Made by a program: the position numbers and the translations under genes. A model generated the notes under the pieces. It worked only from the letters and a program-made list of their open reading frames with translations. It was not told the origin of the DNA and searched no databases. A stretch of 5,279 nt of DNA from an uncultured Hyphomicrobiales bacterium (GTDB lineage Bacteria > Pseudomonadota > Alphaproteobacteria > Rhizobiales > Beijerinckiaceae), in NCBI GenBank assembly GCA_903932565.1, contig CAIZGQ010000252.1:1-5279 (forward strand), read 5' to 3'. Below are positions 1-5,279 of the stretch, in pieces; position 1 is the stretch's first letter; every line of letters begins with the position of its first letter.

Positions 1-825
1 CAAACAATAACCCTCCTGTTTATCGCATTCCTAATCGTCGGGGCGGTCCTCTCTGCTCCTGCGACCACCCTCGCTGCCGACCCGCTGATCCGCGAGCAGA
101 GGACTCTAACCGTGGACGGCCAGACCGAAACCTGGACCCTGCGGTGGGAGAAACCGCCAAAAAGCGCCTGCGGAGCGGATAACGCAGAATTCTCACTTTC
201 ATGCTCCTGCAACGGCTTCGCCTATGGTGAAGAGGGGAAGCTCACGTTGGTACGATTGCTCGCCGATGGCACGCAAGAGTCCATCCGCCTCGGCCTGTTC
301 TTTAAGAGCGAGCAGGAAATCACCTCAGATTCCGGCAACGTGGTGGTTCAGCGCTGGCAGCCGCTGCGCGATGGTAAGGACAGTGATTTCAACCACGCCG
401 GCGACGACGACTTTGTCGCTAACGTCGCCAAACGTCCCACCGTGGAACTCATGCACTTCGCCGATTATGATCACGACGGCGGCGCTACCGAGTTTCTGCT
501 GCAACTGAACACAAAGCCCTGCGGCAAACGCCAGATGGTTGCCGTGGGCGTTTCCCGCTCGAATCCCCATTTGCATCTGTTCTCCACCACGGGGAATCCG
601 AAAAAGCCGCTGATCCTCTACGCCCAAGCATGGGAAACCCTCCGGACGAGCGACGGACCCGTCACGGTGGTCGACTGGGCCTGCGGCGATCACGGCGGTG
701 TGGAGGAATCGCGAATTGCATTGCAGGTCGAGGACGGTGTCATCCGCGGAAAGCGCAAGAAATATGCCTGCGACAACAGCAACCACGCCAATGAAAACGC
801 TGTGCTGGAGGAGACTGACCTTTAG
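1..825 (+). CDS. Exported protein of unknown function, 5' end cut by window edge
   Basis: The reading frame is open from base 1 to the TAG at 823-825, giving 274 visible residues. The GTG at 112 is not the start: the in-frame codons before it encode a hydrophobic stretch (LLFIAFLIVGAVL) followed by SAPATTLAAD. This is the core and cleavage region of a Sec signal peptide, with cleavage likely near visible residues 25-26. The real start is a few codons upstream of the window. The mature part has six cysteines (SACG, SCSC, KPCG, WACG, YACD), which would suit disulfide bonding in the periplasm. It also has a D155-x-D157-x-D159-G-G loop resembling calcium-binding loops of FG-GAP/EF-hand type. I do not recognise the family. 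It is probably periplasmic or secreted and is the first visible gene of a run of three on the same strand. Confidence is high that it is a real exported protein, and there is none for a specific function. Confidence 0.85.
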   Translation, partial: QTITLLFIAFLIVGAVLSAPATTLAADPLIREQRTLTVDGQTETWTLRWEKPPKSACGADNAEFSLSCSCNGFAYGEEGKLTLVRLLADGTQESIRLGLFFKSEQEITSDSGNVVVQRWQPLRDGKDSDFNHAGDDDFVANVAKRPTVELMHFADYDHDGGATEFLLQLNTKPCGKRQMVAVGVSRSNPHLHLFSTTGNPKKPLILYAQAWETLRTSDGPVTVVDWACGDHGGVEESRIALQVEDGVIRGKRKKYACDNSNHANENAVLEETDL

Positions 826-853
826 TGTTCGTCCCATGTGCCATAGCCCCTCT

Positions 854-862
854 GGGAGGAGG
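854..862 (+). promoter_or_regulatory. Shine-Dalgarno site fixing the start of the second gene
   Basis: GGGAGGAGG is a near-perfect Shine-Dalgarno sequence nine bases before the GTG at 872. It decides the start: the frame stays open well upstream, to 698 inside the previous gene, and has an ATG at 836, but neither of those has a well-placed ribosome binding site. Confidence 0.75.
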
Positions 863-871
863 CAAGAGCCT

Positions 872-1330
872 GTGACTCTCAACTTCGGCGATCTCTCAGT
901 GGTAACACGCGAATTTCGCAATGTGGTCTTATTCTTCGGGTCGCTCGTCATCATCATCACAATCGCATTCCAGCTAGGCTACCGCCGCTCGCCCCTGCCG
1001 ATGTCACTAACGACCCGCCTCGCTCTTGCCCTCGTCGGCGTGGTCGCCGTCGTCTGGTACGCCTACGACTCCTCCTATCGGCACTTCGTGAGCCTCCAGG
1101 CGAGCCGCACCGAGTTCCGCTTGACCTTTGTCGGCCCGTTTTCCCGCGAAGTCGTCATCCCGAACCGCGAAATCCTAACGGTCACCTACGGACTCCCGGA
1201 CCGGGGCGCCTCCCGATGCCGCCTCTCCGTCGACGCGGCGGCTGGGACGTACCACAGCACCTGGATCCAAGACGAGAACAGCATCTGCCGAAAGCATCGG
1301 GACGCGCTCCTCCAGCTTTTGGGGCGTTGA
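872..1330 (+). CDS. Small two-helix membrane protein with soluble C-terminal domain
   Basis: With the GTG at 872 as start, the product has 152 residues. Two hydrophobic segments are visible, at about residues 18-36 (NVVLFFGSLVIIITIAFQL) and 48-66 (TTRLALALVGVVAVVWYAY). They are joined by a short basic loop (GYRRS), so this is an inner-membrane hairpin. Residues 70-150 form a soluble region with alternating beta-strand patterns (EFRLTF, REVVIPNREILTVTY, CRLSVDAAAG) and a final helix (HRDALLQLL). Two membrane helices followed by such a domain resemble small bacterial PH-like membrane proteins, but that is a fold-level guess and not a family match. The gene begins 46 bases after the exported-protein gene and ends 37 bases before the SUKH gene, so cotranscription is likely. 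No catalytic motif is seen. Confidence 0.72.
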   Translation: MTLNFGDLSVVTREFRNVVLFFGSLVIIITIAFQLGYRRSPLPMSLTTRLALALVGVVAVVWYAYDSSYRHFVSLQASRTEFRLTFVGPFSREVVIPNREILTVTYGLPDRGASRCRLSVDAAAGTYHSTWIQDENSICRKHRDALLQLLGR

Positions 1331-1367
1331 TGGGGCTCTTCTACCGAGGTACCACGGAACGATTCCC

Positions 1368-2222
1368 ATGAGCAAAAAGGATCCGTTTGATTGGCACCAA
1401 TTCCTCACCGACTGGAATGCGCAGGCCACGGCGGTACTCATCCCGTCTTTGCGGCGCGATGGCATTGCAGAATCCTACGAAGGAGGGCGTCGCGACGCCT
1501 TGGAGGAGACCGCGCAAGCGTATGGCGTTAAACTCCCGGAGGGATTGTTTCAGTCGCTCGGCGAGCGGGGCTCCGACCACGAGATTCTCGCGGAAGCGCG
1601 GCGACGAGTCGAAGAAGTGGTCGCACTGCTGAATCCGGCGATTCACAAGCGCTGGCCAGAGCTCGACTATTTCGCTGAAGACTATTATTGGTCGGTGATT
1701 CGAAACGGCGGCCATCTCTTCCCTCCCGCTACCGACGCCGAAATCACGGCGGTCGAGCAACGGCTGGGAATGACCTTGCCACCCTCATACAAAGCGTTCC
1801 TGCGGGAATCCAACGGCTGGCTCACCATTTCCTCTCGCATCCTCCCGGCAGAGCAGCTCGCCTGGCTGCGCGACAAGAGTCCCGACTGGGTGGGGAATTG
1901 GGGTGACGAATCGCTTGACGACTGTCCCGAAGCCCTCCGCGACCACGGGATCTACGGCCGCCAGCAAGACCCAGCGCGCTACCGCCGAGCCTACCTGAAG
2001 GAATGCCTCGAGATATCAGGCCCGATCGCAGAGCCCAACTGTGTCTTCTTGCTCAATCCCAGTCTCGTCTTCGAGACCGGCGAGTGCGAGGCCTGGTTCC
2101 TCGCCGCCTGGCTACCCGGGGCCCATCGCTTCCAAGCATTCCACGAGGTGATGGAGTGGATGAAAATGACAGATCTTGCTGAGCTGCGTCGCTGCATGGC
2201 GAAGCGCAGGCCGCTGCGGTAG
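1368..2222 (+). CDS. SMI1/KNR4 (SUKH-1) domain protein
   Basis: The product has 284 residues, no signal peptide and no membrane segment, so it is cytoplasmic. The C-terminal half carries the SMI1/KNR4 (SUKH) signature. Residues 121-151 contain the helix-turn-helix-like opening (ATDAEITAVEQRLGMTLP, then PSYKAFLRESNGW), and residues 226-265 contain the strand and helix part (VFLLNPS, EAWFLAAW, FHEVMEWM). Residues 1-110 are an extra charged N-terminal region I cannot assign. SUKH proteins are known as immunity proteins of polymorphic or contact-dependent toxin systems, as well as having general scaffolding roles. No toxin is visible nearby, so an immunity role is only a possibility. The ATG at 1368 has a weak ribosome binding site (ACGGAA at 1354-1359). 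The short gap to the membrane-protein gene suggests translation within an operon. Family assignment is confident and role is not. Confidence 0.85.
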   Translation: MSKKDPFDWHQFLTDWNAQATAVLIPSLRRDGIAESYEGGRRDALEETAQAYGVKLPEGLFQSLGERGSDHEILAEARRRVEEVVALLNPAIHKRWPELDYFAEDYYWSVIRNGGHLFPPATDAEITAVEQRLGMTLPPSYKAFLRESNGWLTISSRILPAEQLAWLRDKSPDWVGNWGDESLDDCPEALRDHGIYGRQQDPARYRRAYLKECLEISGPIAEPNCVFLLNPSLVFETGECEAWFLAAWLPGAHRFQAFHEVMEWMKMTDLAELRRCMAKRRPLR

Positions 2223-2300
2223 CCGCGGTCCTTGAATAACTCTTCGGCGGGATCGAAACGCGAGCGGAGGAGGGGCCTTTCGTCGGCATGTGATCGCTTC

Positions 2301-2317
2301 AGGGCCATTATGGTCCT
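2301..2317 (+). terminator. Weak hairpin, possible transcription end of the left operon
   Basis: AGGGCC and GGTCCT flank the loop ATTAT, giving a six-pair stem with one G-T pair, about 80 bases after the SUKH stop. The sequence after it (TCGCTCATTCT) is only mildly T-rich, so this is at best a weak intrinsic terminator. Confidence 0.2.
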
Positions 2318-2638
2318 TCGCTCATTCTAGGCCACCGCAAACCCGCTCTCCTGGCGACTCGTGCGCCGAGGCCGGACGCGAGAAATCACGCATTGCATTC
2401 TAGTGCTGGTCCACGCAAAACCAAGTTTGGGGGCGTCGCAGAAGCCGCGCGGTAGAGGCGCTTTTGCGCAACAGCCATCGAGAGCGCTGACCTCACGACC
2501 TCGATATGCAAAAATACCGCCACCGTCCCATAACGCATGCGGCGCAAGATGGCACAGTCCCTTACCGCAAGAAAAAAGGCGTTTCACCCAAGGCTAAGCG
2601 CGGTCCGGGTAAAAAATAATAACGTTAGGCCGCGCTAA

Positions 2639-2644
2639 TACAAT
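2639..2644 (+). promoter_or_regulatory. Possible -10 element of the phosphatase gene
   Basis: TACAAT matches the sigma-70 -10 consensus at five of six bases. It lies in the A+T-rich patch 71 bases before the phosphatase ATG. I find no good -35 hexamer at 16-18 bases upstream, so the assignment is tentative. Confidence 0.2.
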
Positions 2645-2701
2645 CACTTGCATGCGGCCACCCGTGGATTACCATTGTCGACACGGTCGAAATCGACTGA
2701 T

Positions 2702-2708
2702 GGGAGGA
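2702..2708 (+). promoter_or_regulatory. Shine-Dalgarno site of the phosphatase gene
   Basis: GGGAGGA ends seven bases before the ATG at 2716. It is a strong, well-spaced ribosome binding site that supports this start, which is also the one that gives a complete signal peptide. Confidence 0.75.
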
Positions 2709-2715
2709 CTGTCGC

Positions 2716-3411
2716 ATGACTCATCTTCGCACTCAATGCGCTGCTGCATTCTTGGTATTCGCCGCGGTCGTCTGCACCACACATGCGGATACATCAACTG
2801 AACCGCGAAATCTCGGACAACTCAAACAGGAGCTAAAGGACTACCACGCCAGGGACTATCCACTCCAAGTGGCCACCGTCCTTTCCGCGGCGGAAGAATG
2901 GGTAAAATCGCGGGCGGCGAAAGTCAAGAAACCTGCGCTAATACTCGACGTCGACGAAACATCTCTTTCCAATTGGGACGAAATCGCAGCGAACGATTTC
3001 GCCTACATTTTCAACGGACCGTGTTCAATTCCTGTTCAAATACCCTGCGGTAACCTTGCATGGGACCAGTCTTTTAGGGCGACAGCGATCGCTCCTACCC
3101 TGCATCTCTACCAGGAGGCAACCCGATTGGGTGTCTCCGTATTTTTCGTAACAGGGCGATATGACGATCCGCCCGAGAAGAGCGCGACAGAACTGAATCT
3201 CTGGCTGGTCGGGTATCGGGGATGGGAGGGGTTGGTAATGCGGCATGACCATACCGGCACTGTCGCGGCCTATAAGACCGGGGCGCGGGCGCAAGTGGAA
3301 GCGGAAGGTTTTGTCATCATTGCGAACGTCGGAGATCAAGAGAGTGATCTCGTCGGAGGGCACTCGGAGCGCACGGGGCGTATCCGTAATTCTGTGGGCG
3401 AGGCGGATTAA
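2716..3411 (+). CDS. Secreted HAD-IIIB acid phosphatase, 3' end replaced by IS insertion
   Basis: This is a phosphomonoesterase of the HAD superfamily, acid phosphatase subfamily IIIB, exported to the periplasm or beyond. Residues 1-24 form a signal peptide (hydrophobic AAAFLVFAAVV, cleavage after THA). The HAD motifs are all present. Motif I is ILDVDET, with nucleophile D78 and acid/base D80. Motif II is T146 in FFVTGR, motif III is K187 in AYKTGAR, and motif IV is D207 and D211 in NVGDQESDL. Homology runs through GGHSERT (residue 220) and stops exactly where the IS begins at 3376. The last 11 residues (GRIRNSVGEAD) and the TAA at 3409-3411 are encoded by the IS. The natural tail, FKVPNPFYFIP, lies across the IS at 4759-4794. 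The catalytic motifs are intact, so activity may survive, but the conserved NPFY tail is lost. The original and present proteins are both 231 residues. Confidence 0.92.
   Translation: MTHLRTQCAAAFLVFAAVVCTTHADTSTEPRNLGQLKQELKDYHARDYPLQVATVLSAAEEWVKSRAAKVKKPALILDVDETSLSNWDEIAANDFAYIFNGPCSIPVQIPCGNLAWDQSFRATAIAPTLHLYQEATRLGVSVFFVTGRYDDPPEKSATELNLWLVGYRGWEGLVMRHDHTGTVAAYKTGARAQVEAEGFVIIANVGDQESDLVGGHSERTGRIRNSVGEAD
3368..3375. repeat. Left target-site duplication (AGCGCACG)
   Basis: AGCGCACG directly precedes the IS end and recurs exactly at 4751-4758. The match cannot be extended on either side, so the duplication is exactly 8 bp, as expected for the IS256 family. It lies within codons 218-220 of the phosphatase gene. 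Confidence 0.95.
3376..3404 (+). repeat. IS terminal inverted repeat, transposase 3' side
   Basis: The repeat starts GGGCGTATCCG and ends TGTGGGCGAGGC. It matches the reverse complement of 4722-4750 at 23 of 29 positions, with the inner block GCGAGGC and the outer block TATCCG identical. It is read as phosphatase codons up to the IS-supplied stop just inside it. Confidence 0.92.
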
Positions 3412-3428
3412 TCATTCAATCGGTCTCG

Positions 3429-4703
3429 TTAGCTCTTTGCCAGTGTAAACCGATCGCCATACAGGATGGCAAACTGGTTCATTGCGACCTTCCAGTCGAA
3501 CGCCCTGCGCACGGATTTGTTCAACGCATTGCGCAGCGCCAGCCACAGAAGCTTGATTGCTGACTCATCGTTCGGGAAGTGACCCCGCGTCTTGATGATC
3601 TTGCGCAACTGCATGTTCAGGCTCTCGATCGCATTGGTCGTGTAGATCACGCGTCGGATGTCCGGCGGGAACACAAAGAACGGAATCACGTGTTCCCATG
3701 CCCGCGTCCAGGACTGCACGATCGAGGGGTACTTGAGGCCCCACGGGCCCTTGGCAAAGGCCTGCAGCGCGTCCTTTGCTGCTGCTTCGCTGACTGCCGT
3801 GTAAATCGGTCGCAGCGCCTGGGCCACGAGCTTGCGATCCTTCCAGCCCGCATAGTCCAGGCTGTTGCGGATCAGATGCACGATGCAGGTCTGGACCGTG
3901 GTCTTCGGAAACACCGTGTTGATCGCGTCGGCCAGGCCCTTGAGGCCATCGACCACGGCGATCAGGATGTCATGGCAGCCGCGGGTCTTGAGGTCGTTGA
4001 ACACCTTGAGCCAGAACTTGGCCCCCTCGGTCTGCTCGATCCACAGGCCCAGCACGTCGCGCTGGCCGTCGGCCTGGATGCCCAGCGCCAAATACACAGC
4101 CTTGTTGGTCACGCCGCCATCGGAGCGGATCTTCACGCGCAGGGCGTCGAAGAACACCACCGGGTACATCTGCTCGAGCGGGCGACTCTGCCACGCAAGC
4201 GTCTCGGCCATGACCTCGTCGGTCACTGAGCTGATGAAGTCCGGTGAAACCTGCGTGCCGTAGCTCTCGGCGATAAAGCCCTGGATCTCCCGCACGCTCA
4301 TGCCGCGGGCATACATGGCGATGATCTTGTCGTCGAAGCCGGTGAAGCGCCGCTCGTGCTTCGGGATCAGAATCGGCTCAAAGCTGCCATCGCGGTCGCG
4401 CGGGACATCGATCCGCACGGCCCCCTTGTCAGTCAACACGGTCTTGCCGCTGGCGCCGTTGCGCTCGTTGGTCTGCCCCTCAGGCTTGCCCTCACCGGGC
4501 TTGTAGCCCAGGTGATGGCTCATCTCCGCGCTCATGGCCCGCTCGATGACGGCCTTCTGGAACGACAGAAACAGGTCCTGGACCTCGCTCGGGCTCATCG
4601 GCCCCTGCACCAGCTGCTCGATCAGCTCAGCAGGCATCTCCCGCAGCGGGCCGCGGGCTGCCGCCTGTGCGGCTACGGTTCTCTTCTTGGTTGGCATATC
4701 CAT
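3429..4703 (-). CDS. IS256-family (Mutator-like) transposase
   Basis: This 424-residue transposase, normal for the family, moves the element by a DDE-type copy-out reaction at the terminal repeats. The catalytic residues are visible as D186 (VVFFDALRVKI), D252 (IAVVDGLKG) and E360 (YTTNAIESLN). The family C-x2-H motif is at C273 and H276 (QTCIVHLIRNS). The N-terminal 120 residues, with RNGASGKTVLTDKG, form the DNA-binding part. The start ATG at 4703 is preceded by GAGGGA five bases away, and a second ATG two codons in is a less well-spaced alternative. The frame has no internal stop or frameshift, so the enzyme should be functional. After insertion it lies downstream of, and in the same direction as, the DUF4349 gene, about 110 bases away, so read-through could add to its expression. 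Confidence 0.97.
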   Translation of the reverse strand: MDMPTKKRTVAAQAAARGPLREMPAELIEQLVQGPMSPSEVQDLFLSFQKAVIERAMSAEMSHHLGYKPGEGKPEGQTNERNGASGKTVLTDKGAVRIDVPRDRDGSFEPILIPKHERRFTGFDDKIIAMYARGMSVREIQGFIAESYGTQVSPDFISSVTDEVMAETLAWQSRPLEQMYPVVFFDALRVKIRSDGGVTNKAVYLALGIQADGQRDVLGLWIEQTEGAKFWLKVFNDLKTRGCHDILIAVVDGLKGLADAINTVFPKTTVQTCIVHLIRNSLDYAGWKDRKLVAQALRPIYTAVSEAAAKDALQAFAKGPWGLKYPSIVQSWTRAWEHVIPFFVFPPDIRRVIYTTNAIESLNMQLRKIIKTRGHFPNDESAIKLLWLALRNALNKSVRRAFDWKVAMNQFAILYGDRFTLAKS

Positions 4704-4708
4704 GATCT

Positions 4709-4714
4709 TCCCTC
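4709..4714 (-). promoter_or_regulatory. Shine-Dalgarno site of the transposase
   Basis: On the minus strand GAGGGA precedes the ATG at 4703 by five bases, supporting the first of two closely spaced ATG codons as the start. Confidence 0.6.
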
Positions 4715-4721
4715 ATGTTAT

Positions 4722-4750
4722 GCCTCGCACACAAAATCCCGGATAGGCTC
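4722..4750 (-). repeat. IS terminal inverted repeat, transposase 5' side
   Basis: On the minus strand this repeat reads GAGCCTATCCGGG and ends TGTGTGCGAGGC, pairing with 3376-3404 at 23 of 29 positions. It lies 18 bases upstream of the transposase start codon, so it probably overlaps the transposase promoter region. Confidence 0.92.
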
Positions 4751-4758
4751 AGCGCACG
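4751..4758. repeat. Right target-site duplication (AGCGCACG)
   Basis: This is an exact copy of 3368-3375, directly outside the IS end. Removing the IS and one copy restores the phosphatase gene. Confidence 0.95.
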
Positions 4759-4794
4759 TTCAAGGTCCCAAATCCGTTCTATTTTATACCGTGA
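4759..4794 (+). pseudogene. Detached 3' end of the acid phosphatase gene
   Basis: Read in the phosphatase frame after the duplication, these bases encode FKVPNPFYFIP and a TGA at 4792-4794. Placed after GGHSERT they give the typical C-terminus of HAD-IIIB acid phosphatases, in which the NPFY element is conserved. The fragment has no start of its own and is not translated as part of the enzyme while the IS is present. It ends 19 bases before the stop codon of the convergent DUF4349 gene. Confidence 0.93.
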
Positions 4795-4813
4795 GTGGCA
4801 ATCGAGTCCGTCC

Positions 4814-5279
4814 CTAATTCCGTCTCCTCCACATCCACCTCACCAAATAGAACCCGGGCACCACCACCAGCGACCACGGCAGGACCAGCGCCACGGCCGT
4901 AATTGCGGCCGCGAGTCCCGTCGAGAAATTCTCCGCAAAGCCCGCCAACGCCTCGCGAGGTGCCCGCCAGAACGCCGTCTGATTCCCCACGATCAGTTGC
5001 AACGCGACGATCTCTGTCGCCGTGCGCTTCACCTGGAATGCCGCCTCGCCAGTCGCCTTCTCAAGGTCCGACTGCACCGTCGACAACTCGGAAGCTACTT
5101 TGATGGCTGCCTCCACGTTATTGCCGCTTTTCCCCTGCATTTCCATCAGCTGCTTCCGATAGGTTGTCAGCATCGCAACCCGCGCCTGCGTGTCCGCCAT
5201 CGATTCCGCGAGGTCCTCTGCACTCGAGGACCGGTGCCGCAACTGCCCGAGGCCCGCCGCAAAGGCCGCAAACTCGCCG
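4814..5279 (-). CDS. DUF4349-type membrane-anchored protein, N-terminus cut by window edge
   Basis: The minus-strand frame is open from the window edge to the TAG at 4814-4816, giving 154 visible residues. The TTG at 5242 is not a real start, since codons upstream of it continue the protein (GEFAAFAAGLGQLRHRS). The visible part begins with a region typical of DUF4349 proteins (SAEDLAESMADTQARV). A long helical, probably coiled-coil stretch follows (about visible residues 25-95, including LSTVQSDLEKATGEAAF). It ends in a strong transmembrane segment (ITAVALVLPWSLVVVPGFYLV) with a basic cytoplasmic end (RWMWRRRN). DUF4349 proteins are usually exported and often lipid-anchored at the N-terminus, with the C-terminal helix in the inner membrane. 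Their function is unknown. It was tightly convergent with the phosphatase gene before the IS arrived. Family assignment is fairly confident. Confidence 0.82.
   Translation of the reverse strand, partial: GEFAAFAAGLGQLRHRSSSAEDLAESMADTQARVAMLTTYRKQLMEMQGKSGNNVEAAIKVASELSTVQSDLEKATGEAAFQVKRTATEIVALQLIVGNQTAFWRAPREALAGFAENFSTGLAAAITAVALVLPWSLVVVPGFYLVRWMWRRRN

Larger units (their letters stand above)
2223..2701. other. Long intergenic region without a convincing gene
   Basis: About 480 bases separate the SUKH stop from the phosphatase ribosome binding site. Open frames exist on both strands across 2327-2597, but they overlap each other, lack Shine-Dalgarno sites and resemble no family I know. 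A 37-codon plus-strand frame at 2506-2619 would give a very basic peptide ending KAKRGPGKK, but it has no ribosome binding site. The stretch 2608-2645 is distinctly A+T-rich compared with its surroundings. Small inverted repeats are present, including GCGC-TTTT-GCGC at 2458-2469 and GTCGA/TCGAC at 2677-2681 and 2693-2697. The region must hold the end of the left operon and the promoter of the phosphatase gene. Confidence 0.6.
3376..4750 (-). mobile_element. Complete IS256-family insertion sequence, 1375 bp
   Basis: The element is bounded by 29-bp imperfect inverted repeats and flanked by a perfect 8-bp direct duplication. It contains a single intact minus-strand transposase gene with the IS256 D-D-E signature. 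Joining the sequence before it to the sequence after the right duplication restores an uninterrupted phosphatase frame, which proves the borders. Length, gene size and duplication length are all normal for the family. The perfect duplication and complete transposase suggest a recent insertion of an element that may still be mobile. The transposase gene runs opposite to the phosphatase gene it interrupts. Confidence 0.96.

Noticed and set aside
698..871. Upstream extension of the membrane-protein frame to 698 or to the ATG at 836
   Set aside because: The extension overlaps the previous gene in another frame, gives low-complexity non-membrane sequence and lacks a ribosome binding site, while the GTG at 872 has an excellent one.
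325..960. 211-codon minus-strand frame across the first two genes
   Set aside because: It is antisense to the exported-protein gene, which has a clear signal peptide; no family resemblance or ribosome binding site.
2214..2228. Hairpin around the SUKH stop codon (GCGG-TAG-CCGC)
   Set aside because: The stem is short, has no T tract after it and overlaps the stop codon; it is likely a chance effect of GC-rich sequence.
1991..2308. 105-codon minus-strand frame (MALKRSHADERPLL...) over the SUKH 3' end
   Set aside because: Mostly antisense to the SUKH gene, with no recognised family; a remnant of an older gene cannot be excluded but is not supported.
2624..2630. GTTAGGC matches the integron attC core GTTRRRY
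   Set aside because: No RYYYAAC partner lies within about 140 bases upstream, and the neighbouring genes are not arranged as cassettes; a 7-base match is expected by chance.
2716..2775. Lipoprotein signal at C20 of the phosphatase
   Set aside because: The residues before the cysteine are AVVC, which lacks the small residue needed at -1 of a lipobox; an ordinary signal peptide cleaved after THA fits better.
3579..4229. 216-codon plus-strand frame inside the IS
   Set aside because: It is a mirror of the transposase gene on the opposite strand, a common effect of GC-rich codon use.

Overview
This 5,279-base window looks like a GC-rich proteobacterial chromosome segment. Xanthomonadaceae or a relative would fit, but that is a low-confidence impression from codon choice and gene types. 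No rRNA, tRNA or CRISPR is visible. The gene content is ordinary except for one very clear event: an IS256-family insertion sequence (3376-4750) sits inside the last codons of a secreted HAD-family acid phosphatase gene. The insertion can be reversed on paper to the base.

Left part (1-2222): three plus-strand genes, spaced 46 and 37 bases apart, probably form an operon. First is an exported, cysteine-containing protein with a D-x-D-x-D-G loop; its start lies outside the window. Second is a two-helix membrane protein with a soluble beta-rich tail. Third is a cytoplasmic protein with a C-terminal SMI1/KNR4 (SUKH) domain. SUKH proteins are often immunity proteins for bacterial toxins, but no toxin gene is visible here.

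Middle (2223-2715): about 490 bases with no convincing gene. It holds weak hairpins, an A+T-rich patch and, at its end, the ribosome binding site of the phosphatase gene.

Right part (2716-5279): the phosphatase gene starts at 2716 and reads into the IS at 3376. The IS has 29-bp imperfect terminal inverted repeats, a full-length minus-strand transposase with a D-D-E triad, and a perfect 8-bp target duplication, AGCGCACG. The missing phosphatase tail (FKVPNPFYFIP, stop) lies directly beyond the right duplication at 4759-4794. The uninterrupted gene coded for 231 residues. The IS supplies 11 different residues and a stop codon, so the present product is also 231 residues, with a foreign tail. 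A minus-strand gene of DUF4349 type, cut by the right edge, ends 19 bases beyond the old phosphatase stop. The two genes were therefore tightly convergent before the insertion.
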